A stretch of DNA of 19,728 nucleotides from NCBI GenBank assembly GCA_029938515.1, contig JAOZUU010000002.1, positions 1-19,728 on the forward strand. The letters run 5' to 3'. This stretch comes from Desulfobacterales bacterium (GTDB taxonomy: Bacteria > Desulfobacterota > Desulfobacteria > Desulfobacterales > QNYZ01). Positions 1 through 7,628 of the stretch are shown here, piece after piece; within the stretch, counting starts at the first letter, position 1, and each line of letters opens with the position of its first letter. The position numbers and the translations under genes were made by a program. The notes beneath the pieces were generated by a model. It ran no database searches. It was given only the letters and a program-made list of their open reading frames with translations, and was not told the origin of the DNA.

Positions 1-264
1 CCCGGCCACTTTCGGGCTCAAGATGGGAAGGTCGGCATGAACGTAACGTTCCGGTGGAATCACCACCTCGATTCCCATTTGGCCAAGTGTACCGCGCACC
101 TCCCGGCTTCGAAAATAGGGGTTGACCAGATCGAGATCGGCAATCCGCACATCGATGCCCGCCTGCAAGCGATGAGCCGCCAAATTGATGGTGACTTCCG
201 TTTTACCGCTGCCGTAGTTCCCCACGACGACGACGATACCTTCAAGATCGATTCCCACTGCCAA
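1..264 (-). CDS. P-loop NTPase (MinD/ParA/CobQ-like), N-terminal part, truncated by window edge
   Basis: This minus-strand frame is open from a TTG at 264-262 to the window edge (88 codons, no stop). An in-frame TAA lies just upstream, and AAGGTG at 275-270 sits five bases before the TTG, which supports that start. The protein begins MAVGIDLEGIVVVVGNYGSG; a Walker A motif GNYGSGKT occupies residues 15-22 after a hydrophobic beta strand. Residues 43-55 (DLDLVNPYFRSRE) resemble the switch I/A' region of SIMIBI-class ATPases, where an aspartate follows the second strand. The Walker A is not the deviant KGGxGKT form of true MinD/ParA, so partner and substrate cannot be named. The C-terminal part is outside the window. 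It is divergent from the NamZ gene. P-loop NTPase: confident; subfamily: weak inference. Confidence 0.72.
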   Translation of the reverse strand, partial: MAVGIDLEGIVVVVGNYGSGKTEVTINLAAHRLQAGIDVRIADLDLVNPYFRSREVRGTLGQMGIEVVIPPERYVHADLPILSPKVAG

Positions 265-269
265 TTTAA

Positions 270-275
270 CACCTT
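270..275 (-). promoter_or_regulatory. Ribosome binding site of the P-loop NTPase gene
   Basis: Read on the minus strand this is AAGGTG, five bases before the TTG start at 264. It decides the start, because the reading frame has a stop codon immediately upstream and no ATG nearby. A GTG six bases further on is the only close alternative. Confidence 0.55.
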
Positions 276-592
276 ATTGTTTTTACAGCCCATTAATCCT
301 GATGATCTCTTTAAAACTAACGCTGATGGCTAAATAAAAAGGTCCATATACGCCCCGCAGGAAGTGCCCTTGGGGTGCAAGGCGTGGTGTTTTTTCAGGG
401 GCGAGGCTATACACATGGTATGCCGAGCGTCTGAAAAATCACTACAACGCCGTAGATGGGGCTTTTTACGACGCCATCAATTCTGAAGACCGTTTGTATT
501 TTCATAGCCCTCTTTTGTCAAGCCGTGCGGAGACAATCAGAGGCGAATTTATAAAACCGGCTCCTCTGCCACTTTCGTCATTTTAGCGAGTA

Positions 593-601
593 TGCTATAC
601 A
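593..601 (+). promoter_or_regulatory. Candidate extended -10 promoter for the namZ-rnhA pair
   Basis: TGCTATACA matches the extended -10 form TGnTATAAT, with TATACA at 596-601. The expected -35 position (573-578, TTTCGT) matches TTGACA poorly, as is common for extended -10 promoters. Transcription would begin near 608, upstream of both candidate NamZ start codons (632 and 665). Prediction from sequence only. Confidence 0.35.
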
Positions 602-664
602 CCTTCCCGATAAAATCGCATCCCGGCCAGTATGGCATTGAAACCATTGAAAGCGGATATACCC

Positions 665-1864
665 ATGACAATCGTTCGAACCGGCCTTGAAAACCTGATC
701 GAATCACCGCCTGAATATTTATCCGGACGGCGCCTGGGACTGTTGTGCAATCCGGCATCAGTGGACGGCAATTTGCGCCATGCCCGCAACCTGATCAACG
801 ATCGCTTTCCCGGCCGGCTGACCGCCCTGTTTTTTCCCCAGCACGGTTTCTTTTCCGAAAAACAGGACAACATGGTGGAATCAGGCGACCTGCGGGACCC
901 GGCCTTGGATATTCCCGTGTTCAGTCTTTATGGAAGAACCCGGACCCCAACCGCCGATATGCTGGACCATCTGGATATCTTGGTGATCGACCTTCAGGAT
1001 GTGGGTACTCGCGTATATACCTTTATCTATACCGTTTCTTACTGCCTTGAAGCCGCCAGGCAGCACGGTAAAAAAGTGTTGATTCTCGACCGGCCCAACC
1101 CGGTAAACGGCTTGTCGGTAGAGGGAAACATGCTGAAACCGGAATGGACCTCTTTTGTGGGGCGCTACGAAATCCCCATGCGCCATGGGTTGACCATGGC
1201 TGAGCTTGCCTTGCTGATCAACGACCACTTTAAAATCGGGTGTGATTTGTCGGTTATCCCCATGACCGGCTGGCGCCGCAAAATGTTTTTTAGTGATACG
1301 GGCTTATGCTGGGTGTCACCATCGCCCAATCTCCCGACACCGACAGCTGCGCTTGTTTACCCGGGTCAGGTGTTGTGGGAGGGGACCAACGTTTCCGAGG
1401 GACGGGGAACCTGTCTGCCCTTTGAGCTTTTTGGCGCACCGTACACGGATCCCGACAAGATCCTGACCTCCATTGGCGGTCGGCGACAGACGGGTGCCGT
1501 CTTGCGACCGGCGGCTTTCGAACCCGTCGCCAATAAATGGAAAGGGGAACTTTGCCACGGATTTCAGATTCATGTAACCGATCCGTTTTTATTTAATCCG
1601 TACTATTTAACACTCAAGCTGATTCAGGCGGTCATGGAAAACCATCGCACTGATTTTCAATACAAAGCACCCCCTTATGAATATGAATTAGAGCGCCGCC
1701 CCATTGACCTGATCATTGGGGACAGGGATATCCGCCGTCGAATCGAAAATTTGGAATCCGTGGACACCGTCGCAACGTCCTGGCGGCCGGCATTGAAAGC
1801 ATTTATCGAAACCAGCCGCCCCTATTTATTGTACGAACCATCTTGCCATAGAGAAATCAGATGA
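665..1864 (+). CDS. namZ: Exo-beta-N-acetylmuramidase NamZ family (DUF1343)
   Basis: This 399-residue protein matches the DUF1343 family along its length. Members characterised as NamZ remove terminal MurNAc from the non-reducing end of peptidoglycan fragments. Family-like motifs, numbered from 665, are QHGF (59-62), DLQDVGTR (109-116), DRPNPVNG (142-149), MRHGLTMAEL (172-181), SPNLPT (220-225) and EGTNVSEGRGT (239-249). The length is typical. An in-frame ATG at 632 would add 11 residues; I prefer 665 because homologues usually begin close to the VRTGLENL segment, but neither start has a strong ribosome site. Neither start gives a signal peptide, which suggests a cytoplasmic enzyme, unlike secreted NamZ proteins. 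The stop overlaps the RNase H start by four bases (ATGA), so the two are probably translationally coupled. A MurU/AmgK-like protein 4 kb downstream makes a MurNAc recycling role plausible. Family: confident; exact substrate: inferred. Confidence 0.88.
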   Translation: MTIVRTGLENLIESPPEYLSGRRLGLLCNPASVDGNLRHARNLINDRFPGRLTALFFPQHGFFSEKQDNMVESGDLRDPALDIPVFSLYGRTRTPTADMLDHLDILVIDLQDVGTRVYTFIYTVSYCLEAARQHGKKVLILDRPNPVNGLSVEGNMLKPEWTSFVGRYEIPMRHGLTMAELALLINDHFKIGCDLSVIPMTGWRRKMFFSDTGLCWVSPSPNLPTPTAALVYPGQVLWEGTNVSEGRGTCLPFELFGAPYTDPDKILTSIGGRRQTGAVLRPAAFEPVANKWKGELCHGFQIHVTDPFLFNPYYLTLKLIQAVMENHRTDFQYKAPPYEYELERRPIDLIIGDRDIRRRIENLESVDTVATSWRPALKAFIETSRPYLLYEPSCHREIR

Positions 1865-2550
1865 AACAAGTGGAAGCCCAGTGGCAACGCATGCAGTTTA
1901 AAAGAAACAAGGTATGGCTGATGGTGGACGCGAATGGAAACCCCATCGTCAGAGAAAATAAAGTATTGATCAAATACAACTTAAATCAAGACTATGAATA
2001 CTGGGTGCATGAAAAAAGCGTCGCTGATATCGATCCGAAACAATTGAAGCGAAAATTCCCCGGCAAAAAAAAGCCCCGTCATCGAAAAAAAACATCCTCG
2101 CAAGCGGCTTCGATCCATGCAGCGGCCAGGCAACAGGATGCCGTTGTTATTTTCACCGACGGTGCTTCATCAGGGAATCCAGGCCCAGCCGGTATCGGCG
2201 TGGTCATGCGCCATGGAGAACACGAAAAGGAAATATCGAAAGCGATTGGCAAGGCCACCAACAATATTGCCGAGCTGGAAGCGATCCGCATCGGCCTGGC
2301 CGCATTAAAAAACACCCACCTTCCCGTTCGGGTCTTTACCGACAGTGCCTACGCGCTGGGAGTATTATCTTTAGGATGGAAAGCCAAAAAAAACATCGCG
2401 CTGATCCGGTCAGTCAAGAAACTAATGGACCAACTCGATGATATTGAATTGATTAAGGTTCCCGCCCACTCGGGGATAGCGGATAATGAACGGGCCGATA
2501 CCCTGGCTGTCGCCGGGGTCAAGGCGAACAAAAAAAAACTTCAGGAATGA
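1861..2550 (+). CDS. rnhA: Ribonuclease HI with extra N-terminal domain
   Basis: RNase HI cleaves the RNA strand of RNA-DNA hybrids with two metal ions. The catalytic domain covers about residues 93-220 of 229 and has all four acidic residues: D100 in FTDGASSGNPGPAG, E138 in NNIAELE, D161 in FTDSAYALG and D213 in ERADTLA, plus H203 in the flexible loop (PAHSG). The enzyme therefore looks active. Residues 1-65 form a separate basic and aromatic segment (QWQRMQFKRNKVWL, then KVLIKYNLNQDYEYWVHEKS), followed by a lysine-rich, alanine-rich linker at 62-92. This segment does not look like the usual hybrid-binding domain of eukaryotic and some bacterial RNase H1 proteins; I do not recognise its fold. 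The gene starts inside the end of namZ and ends about 50 bases before a terminator hairpin. RNase HI assignment is firm; the role of the N-terminal part is unknown. Confidence 0.93.
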   Translation: MKQVEAQWQRMQFKRNKVWLMVDANGNPIVRENKVLIKYNLNQDYEYWVHEKSVADIDPKQLKRKFPGKKKPRHRKKTSSQAASIHAAARQQDAVVIFTDGASSGNPGPAGIGVVMRHGEHEKEISKAIGKATNNIAELEAIRIGLAALKNTHLPVRVFTDSAYALGVLSLGWKAKKNIALIRSVKKLMDQLDDIELIKVPAHSGIADNERADTLAVAGVKANKKKLQE

Positions 2551-2600
2551 CGCTTCGAAATGATTTCAAGCTTTTTACGAAACCATCATATTTGATAAAA

Positions 2601-2633
2601 AAACCCTGCATCCATAGAAAGAACGCAGGGTTT
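2601..2633. terminator. Bidirectional intrinsic terminator
   Basis: A perfect 9-bp stem (AAACCCTGC at 2601-2609 pairing with GCAGGGTTT at 2625-2633) encloses a 15-base loop. On the plus strand it is followed by AAGTTTTT; on the minus strand the A run at 2597-2603 gives a T tract. It lies between the converging rnhA and the small membrane protein gene, so it can end both transcripts. Confidence 0.8.
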
Positions 2634-2655
2634 AAGTTTTTCCCGAAAGACCTGA

Positions 2656-2937
2656 TTATGCTTTTTCTGATTTCAGGGTTTCAATCTCTTTTTTCAACTC
2701 GCCAACCTCTTGTTTATACTTCTCGCCATCATCGCCCATGCCCATATCGGCCGGGCTGCTGTCTTTCTTCCAAGTATCTTTTAATTCGTCAAACCCAAGA
2801 TAAAGGGCCAAGCCACCACCCAAAAGCAGCATAATCGGCAACACGCCGGCAATGACCTGAAGAAACTCCCCAAACCAAATCGAAATTCCGATTAAACCGA
2901 GAACCGCTGCAACCGCGCCACCAATTAACGTTTTCAT
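2656..2937 (-). CDS. Small membrane protein, two predicted helices plus coiled-coil tail
   Basis: I do not recognise a named family. The 93-residue product begins MKTLIGGAVAAVLGLIGISI; residues about 5-20 and 27-47 are strongly hydrophobic and glycine-rich, fitting two membrane helices. The remaining 45 residues are polar: an acidic, methionine-containing stretch (SSPADMGMGDDGE) followed by a heptad-like segment KQEVGELKKEIETLKSEKA that should form a short coiled coil. The ATG at 2937 has a very good ribosome site, GGAGGG, about nine bases upstream on the minus strand, so the gene is very likely real. It stands alone, convergent with rnhA and divergent from plsB. The tail suggests self-association or docking of a partner at the membrane face; this is inference. 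Confidence 0.78.
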   Translation of the reverse strand: MKTLIGGAVAAVLGLIGISIWFGEFLQVIAGVLPIMLLLGGGLALYLGFDELKDTWKKDSSPADMGMGDDGEKYKQEVGELKKEIETLKSEKA

Positions 2938-3226
2938 AAAAAAACACCCTCCTTCATCCTTCTTTTTTGCTTAAATGGTAATAAATTTGATTACTTAATT
3001 AAAACCGCCAGCCTGACAATCATATCTGATTTCGTTCGTTTTCCGATCTATCTACCACACGAAAAAGAATAACGCAAGGGTAAAAATGTAAGGTTGCAAA
3101 GCCAATTTGCTTTTGATAGCTTTTAAATATTGATTTGGTAATCAACAGTTCCTAACCTTATAGGAAAAATCATCTGCTTTTTTCGAACCACTCCAATTTG
3201 CCACAACAAGCTTTAAGCAACGAACC
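2938..3226. other. AT-rich divergent promoter region
   Basis: This gap of 289 bases separates the small membrane protein gene (leftward) and plsB (rightward), so it should hold promoters for both. It is clearly richer in A and T than the flanking genes. I see several weak -35/-10 combinations (for example TTGATT near 3131) but none good enough to call, and no RNA gene or strong hairpin. Confidence 0.4.
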
Positions 3227-5857
3227 ATGATAAATAAATTGCGACAATCCCGTTTAGGAAAAAAGGCAAAAACGATATTCAACCGGTTACTACGGGGGAG
3301 CCAGGATCATTTCTTATGCATGCTGCCTTACCGAACCGGACGCTTGTCCAACTGGTTTTTAAAACATTTCTACTCGGGAATCCGAATAGATCCGGACCAG
3401 ACCGACCTGATTCGTCATACTCCAAAAGACGCCATCATTGTCTATGTGAATAAATTTCGCAGCAACTTTGAATACCTTTTTTACCATACCCGCTACGGTG
3501 CTTTGGATTTACCCGTACCCGAAATCTGGCTGGATCATAACGCGGTGATCTGGCAGCCGCTATCAAGACTTTTTCGGATTTTTTTAACCCATACCCACCA
3601 CGCCATTTCTAAGCGCCATATCCTGACCCCCTATAAAAGTGGTTATCTCCACCGGGCTTTAACGGGGGACAAAACAGGCATGCTTTCCCTGGTGGGGAAG
3701 AAGGGCTTCGATCGCTGGTTCATACAAACTAAAACCGACCCCCTTAAATACCTGATTCAGCTGCAGAGCGAGACAAATCGACCCATTATTCTAATTCCCC
3801 AGCTTCAATTTTACGACCGAAAGCCGGCCAGTCGTACGATGACGTTTACCGATGTATTCTTCGGCAGCCGTTATAGACCCGGCAAACTCCGGCGTCTGGC
3901 CACCATGATCAGAAAGCCGGGCAAGGTATTCGTTGAGATCGCCGGCCCGCTGAATCTGATCGATTTTCTGGCGATACCGGAACATCAAAACCGAAAAGAT
4001 GATCACCTGGCCCTGCTGCTTCGCCGGAAGCTCCTTAAAAGAATTAACCAGCACCGGCAGAGTATCACCGGACCGATCATCAAATTTCATGAAGAACTCA
4101 GGGAGGAAATTCTCACCAGTGAGCGATTGCGGGAGTATATGCAGCGTCATGCCAAAACCAAGAAAATACCGATTCACAAGGTTCGTAAAAAAGCCGCCGG
4201 TTATATCGATGAAATTGCGGCCCGCTACTCGCCGGCCTTTGTCAGCGTCGCCGAGTCCATTATCGGCTGGCTGATTAATTCTATGTTCGACGACATGACC
4301 GTTAACAAAGAGATATTCCTCCGGTTGAAGGCAATCGCCCGAAAAGGCCCGTTGATCTTTGTCCCCTGCCACAAGAGCCATATGGATTATCTGATCCTGC
4401 CATACGTGCTCTATACCAATAATTTACCCGCGCCGCATATCGTTGCCGGAAAAAACATGTTTTTCCCGCCTTTCGGCACCATTGCCCGGGCGGGCGGCGG
4501 GTTCTCCATCCGGCGCACATTTCGTGGAGCGGCTTTCTACTCCAAGGTATTCCAGGAATACATTCATAAGCTTCTCCAGGAGGGCTTTAATATAAAAATC
4601 TTTGTGGAAGGAACCCGTAGCCGTTCAGGTAAATTGCTCACCCCCAAGCTCGGGTTTCTTTCCATCCTGTTAAATGCCTATAAAAACAATGCCTGCGAGG
4701 AAATGTCCTTCGTGCCGATTTTCATCGGCTACGACCACGTTCTGGAAGAAAAATCATACCTGCACGAACAGGAAGGGGGTGAAAAAAAGCCCGAAAGTAT
4801 CTGGCAGGTCCTCCGGGCCAGAAAGCTCTTAAAAAAAAGATGGGGACGGGTCTCCATCCGATTTCACGAGCCGCTTCGTTTGTCGTCTCTTGAAGCCGTC
4901 CAGCCTCATCCCGTTGCCGAGATGACTTCAAAGGAGTTAAATGCTTTTTGCCGTGATTTGGGATTCAGGCTCATCAACGCCATCGACCGGTCATCCAGGG
5001 TAACTCCCTATGGCTTGGTGGCCGCCGCGCTGCTGAACAGTGATCAGGAACGCATTGCCTACGATCATCTTATGGCGCAGATCGATACCTATTTAGATTA
5101 TCTGATCAGTCGGGAGGTGGAACTGGTAGACCCCCTCCTGATGGACCCGTCCCACTCTGTTTCGCAGGTGCTCGATGACTATATCCAGCGCGGATACATC
5201 GATCGGATACGTGGAAACAAAAATACACCTGTAGCGGATGAAATATTTAAAATGGTGGATAACAAACGACCCAACCTGGATTTTTATAAAAACAATTGCA
5301 TCATTTTTTTCGTGCCGGCCGCCATTACGGCTTTGACTATCCTCAAAAACGACGCCTTTCAATTTTCCTCAACGGACCTGCATACCCGCTATGCCGAGCT
5401 TCAAAGCCTGTTTAAATACGAGTTCGCCTACGATATCGATCAAACATCGGACTATTATGTCCGGAAATGCATCAAGGCATTTATCGATGAAGCCATTTTA
5501 ATACCCCATCCCACGATGCCGGATACTTACAATCTGACATCAGCCGGCTTTCGTAAATTAAAATCTTTTTCAGGGTTTTTAAAACCCTATCTTGAATCCT
5601 ACCTGATCGTACTGAATGTGCTTTCGGAAGAATCAAAAAACAATATCAAGCCCAAACGTCAGCTGAAAAGGATCATTTCCCGGGGAAACCGCATGTATCG
5701 GCAAAAAGAAGTGAGCCGCAAGGAAGCTTTAAGCCAAGTCAATTATGCCAACGCCGTGGCCTATTTTAAAACCCGGAGAATCCGGGGAGAAAAGGGTTCT
5801 GACCAGATCGATCATTATCAAAAAATGATCGGACACTATCTGGATCGGCTGTCCTGA
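3227..5857 (+). CDS. plsB: Glycerol-3-phosphate 1-O-acyltransferase PlsB
   Basis: PlsB acylates sn-glycerol-3-phosphate at position 1 using acyl-CoA or acyl-ACP, the first step of phospholipid synthesis, at the inner membrane. The acyltransferase signature blocks are in order: H382-KSHM-D387 (HX4D catalytic pair), GGGFSIRR at 423-430, VEGTRSR beginning V460 (E461, G462, T463), and VPI at 496-498. The protein is 876 residues, near the size of E. coli PlsB (about 807) with its long N- and C-terminal regions; PlsY/PlsC-type enzymes are far shorter. A hydrophobic segment NNCIIFFVPAAITAL near residues 690-705 also fits the PlsB C-terminal part. The start ATG has no clear ribosome site. The next gene begins within 15-30 bases, which suggests cotranscription with the nucleotidyltransferase-kinase fusion and DapB. 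Confidence 0.95.
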   Translation: MINKLRQSRLGKKAKTIFNRLLRGSQDHFLCMLPYRTGRLSNWFLKHFYSGIRIDPDQTDLIRHTPKDAIIVYVNKFRSNFEYLFYHTRYGALDLPVPEIWLDHNAVIWQPLSRLFRIFLTHTHHAISKRHILTPYKSGYLHRALTGDKTGMLSLVGKKGFDRWFIQTKTDPLKYLIQLQSETNRPIILIPQLQFYDRKPASRTMTFTDVFFGSRYRPGKLRRLATMIRKPGKVFVEIAGPLNLIDFLAIPEHQNRKDDHLALLLRRKLLKRINQHRQSITGPIIKFHEELREEILTSERLREYMQRHAKTKKIPIHKVRKKAAGYIDEIAARYSPAFVSVAESIIGWLINSMFDDMTVNKEIFLRLKAIARKGPLIFVPCHKSHMDYLILPYVLYTNNLPAPHIVAGKNMFFPPFGTIARAGGGFSIRRTFRGAAFYSKVFQEYIHKLLQEGFNIKIFVEGTRSRSGKLLTPKLGFLSILLNAYKNNACEEMSFVPIFIGYDHVLEEKSYLHEQEGGEKKPESIWQVLRARKLLKKRWGRVSIRFHEPLRLSSLEAVQPHPVAEMTSKELNAFCRDLGFRLINAIDRSSRVTPYGLVAAALLNSDQERIAYDHLMAQIDTYLDYLISREVELVDPLLMDPSHSVSQVLDDYIQRGYIDRIRGNKNTPVADEIFKMVDNKRPNLDFYKNNCIIFFVPAAITALTILKNDAFQFSSTDLHTRYAELQSLFKYEFAYDIDQTSDYYVRKCIKAFIDEAILIPHPTMPDTYNLTSAGFRKLKSFSGFLKPYLESYLIVLNVLSEESKNNIKPKRQLKRIISRGNRMYRQKEVSRKEALSQVNYANAVAYFKTRRIRGEKGSDQIDHYQKMIGHYLDRLS

Positions 5858-5871
5858 TCCTGGATGATGAT

Positions 5872-7611
5872 TTGGATTCAAACACCATGATTCGCCAACA
5901 TCAGGCATGGAAAGCCATGATCCTGGCAGCCGGATTCGGCACCCGTCTTTTACCCTACACCGAACATACCCCCAAGGCGATGTTTCCCGTCGGCGGCCAG
6001 CCGATTATCGACCGGACGATCCGATACCTCATCGACGCCGGATGCGGGGAGATCCTGATCAATACCCATCATCTTCATCACCGGATCGAGGCATTTATCG
6101 ACGCCGGGAAATACCCAATTCCGGTTCAGACTCGCTATGAACCGGAGATTCTCGGCACGGGCGGAGGCATTAAAAACGCCGCCGATTTTTTCGGTCAACA
6201 ACCGTTTGTGGTATTAAACAGCGACATCATCACCGATATTCCCCTGGAAAAGGTCTATGCCTTTCATTGCAGCCATGCCGAGTCCGTTACCATGGTACTT
6301 TGCGATGATCCACGGCTTAATACTGTTCAGGTAGACAACGATTTCCGCGTGCTCGGTTTCGACAAACCGGCTACGGATACCCAGCCCGAAAAATATCGCC
6401 AACTGACCTTCACCGGTATCCAGGTCCTCGATCCGGAGGTGCTGGATCAAATTCCGGATGGTGTCTTTTCAAGCAGTATCGATACCTATCGCCGAATAAT
6501 TCGTAACGGCCAAATCATCCGGGCGTATCTGGCCGATAACTGTCAGTGGCAGGATGTCGGCACCCCTGAAAACTACCGTGCCGAGGTTTTCCGCACACTG
6601 GCACCCCAAGCGTTTGCGCGTGCTTTCGGTACTTCAACGGAAAACAAGCTCCAACAAAAACGCCTGGCCGGAGATGGGTCAGACCGGCGCTGGTATCGAC
6701 TGACGGCCGGCCAACGAACCCTGATCATGGTCGATCACGGCATCCGTGAGGGTAATGGCCCCCTGGAAGTCGATGCATTTATCGATATTGGCCGGCACCT
6801 GCATCTGCAAAATATAGCCGTTCCGGAACTGGTCGCCTGGGACCGCTTCGCCGGGTTGGTCTTTATGGAAGACCTCGGAGATGTCAATCTTCAATCATCG
6901 GTCAGGAACGCGGCCGATCCGAACCGGATAATGGTTCTCTATCAAGCCGTAATCGAAGAATGGGCCCGACTGGCAACCAACGGGCACGAAGGATTCGATC
7001 CCGGCTGGACCTGCCAGACCCGACATTACGATCGTGAGCTGATCCTCGAAAAAGAGTGCCGTTATTTCGTGGACGCCTTTTTAAACGGCTACCTGGACAT
7101 GGCTGCGGATTATACCGCCTGCCAGTCCGAATTCGAGCACCTGGCGGAACGGATAATGGTTTATGCCATCGACGGTTTAATCCATCGGGACTGTCAGTCC
7201 CGGAACATCATGGTAAAAAATAATCGCTTTTATTTTATCGATTTCCAGGGCGCCAGACCCGGTCCGGTTCAATACGACCTGGCTTCGCTATTGATCGATC
7301 CTTATGTAGCCCTTCCGAGCAAGTTGCAGGAGAGACTGCTCGATTACGGTTTCGAGCAGTTTGCCGGAACCAGTCCCATCGACCGGCAACGATTTCTCTC
7401 GGGCTATCGGTATTGCGCCCTGTCCCGCAACCTGCAAATACTGGGGGCTTTCGGATTCCTGGATCGGGTAAAAAATAAACCTTATTTTAAGGACTACATT
7501 CCAATGGCGATCCAATCGTTAAACCGGTGCCTCGATACCTTTAACAAAGACGAGTTCCCGTCATTGAAGTCAGTTACGGATTGTATTAATAGAATTTATC
7601 AACCCCAATAA
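5872..7611 (+). CDS. Bifunctional NDP-sugar pyrophosphorylase - aminoglycoside-phosphotransferase-like kinase (MurU-AmgK-like fusion)
   Basis: Two enzymes are joined in one chain of 579 residues. Residues about 14-245 are a nucleotidyltransferase: AMILAAGFGTRLLPYTEHTP followed by K35, GTGGGI at 95-100 and the metal-binding D118 in LNSD. Residues about 265-550 are a phosphotransferase of the APH fold: GDGSDRRWYRL (nucleotide loop), HRDCQSRN with catalytic D440 and N445, and DFQG with metal-binding D457. In Pseudomonas two separate proteins do this: AmgK phosphorylates MurNAc/GlcNAc at the anomeric position, and MurU turns MurNAc-1-phosphate into UDP-MurNAc, bypassing de novo synthesis. The motifs around GTGGGI and HRDxxSRN/DFQ resemble those proteins. 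Other sugar-1-phosphate chemistry, such as heptose activation, cannot be excluded. Start is uncertain: TTG 5872, or ATG 5887 five residues later. dapB follows 17 bases downstream. Confidence 0.82.
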   Translation: MDSNTMIRQHQAWKAMILAAGFGTRLLPYTEHTPKAMFPVGGQPIIDRTIRYLIDAGCGEILINTHHLHHRIEAFIDAGKYPIPVQTRYEPEILGTGGGIKNAADFFGQQPFVVLNSDIITDIPLEKVYAFHCSHAESVTMVLCDDPRLNTVQVDNDFRVLGFDKPATDTQPEKYRQLTFTGIQVLDPEVLDQIPDGVFSSSIDTYRRIIRNGQIIRAYLADNCQWQDVGTPENYRAEVFRTLAPQAFARAFGTSTENKLQQKRLAGDGSDRRWYRLTAGQRTLIMVDHGIREGNGPLEVDAFIDIGRHLHLQNIAVPELVAWDRFAGLVFMEDLGDVNLQSSVRNAADPNRIMVLYQAVIEEWARLATNGHEGFDPGWTCQTRHYDRELILEKECRYFVDAFLNGYLDMAADYTACQSEFEHLAERIMVYAIDGLIHRDCQSRNIMVKNNRFYFIDFQGARPGPVQYDLASLLIDPYVALPSKLQERLLDYGFEQFAGTSPIDRQRFLSGYRYCALSRNLQILGAFGFLDRVKNKPYFKDYIPMAIQSLNRCLDTFNKDEFPSLKSVTDCINRIYQPQ

Positions 7612-7628
7612 GACCGAAGGAGCAACCC

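Larger units (their letters stand above)
265..664. other. Divergent intergenic region with degenerate repeat-like sequence, no gene seen
   Basis: Four hundred bases separate the divergent P-loop gene and the NamZ gene. I see no convincing gene: the plus-strand frame at 37-333 is mostly antisense to the P-loop gene. Positions roughly 340-475 contain a GC-rich stretch ending in GGGGCTTTTTACGACGCCAT (456-475), which resembles intergenic repeats I associate with Desulfobacterota genomes; this is recognition from memory and unproven. The part next to the NamZ gene is richer in A and T and contains a candidate extended -10 promoter. Confidence 0.4.

Noticed and set aside
37..333. Plus-strand frame of 98 codons at the left edge
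   Set aside because: Mostly antisense to the Walker A-bearing minus-strand gene, which explains the conserved protein signal.
3791..4381. Minus-strand open frame of 196 codons within plsB
   Set aside because: Antisense to conserved PlsB sequence, no motifs and no ribosome site; a shadow frame.
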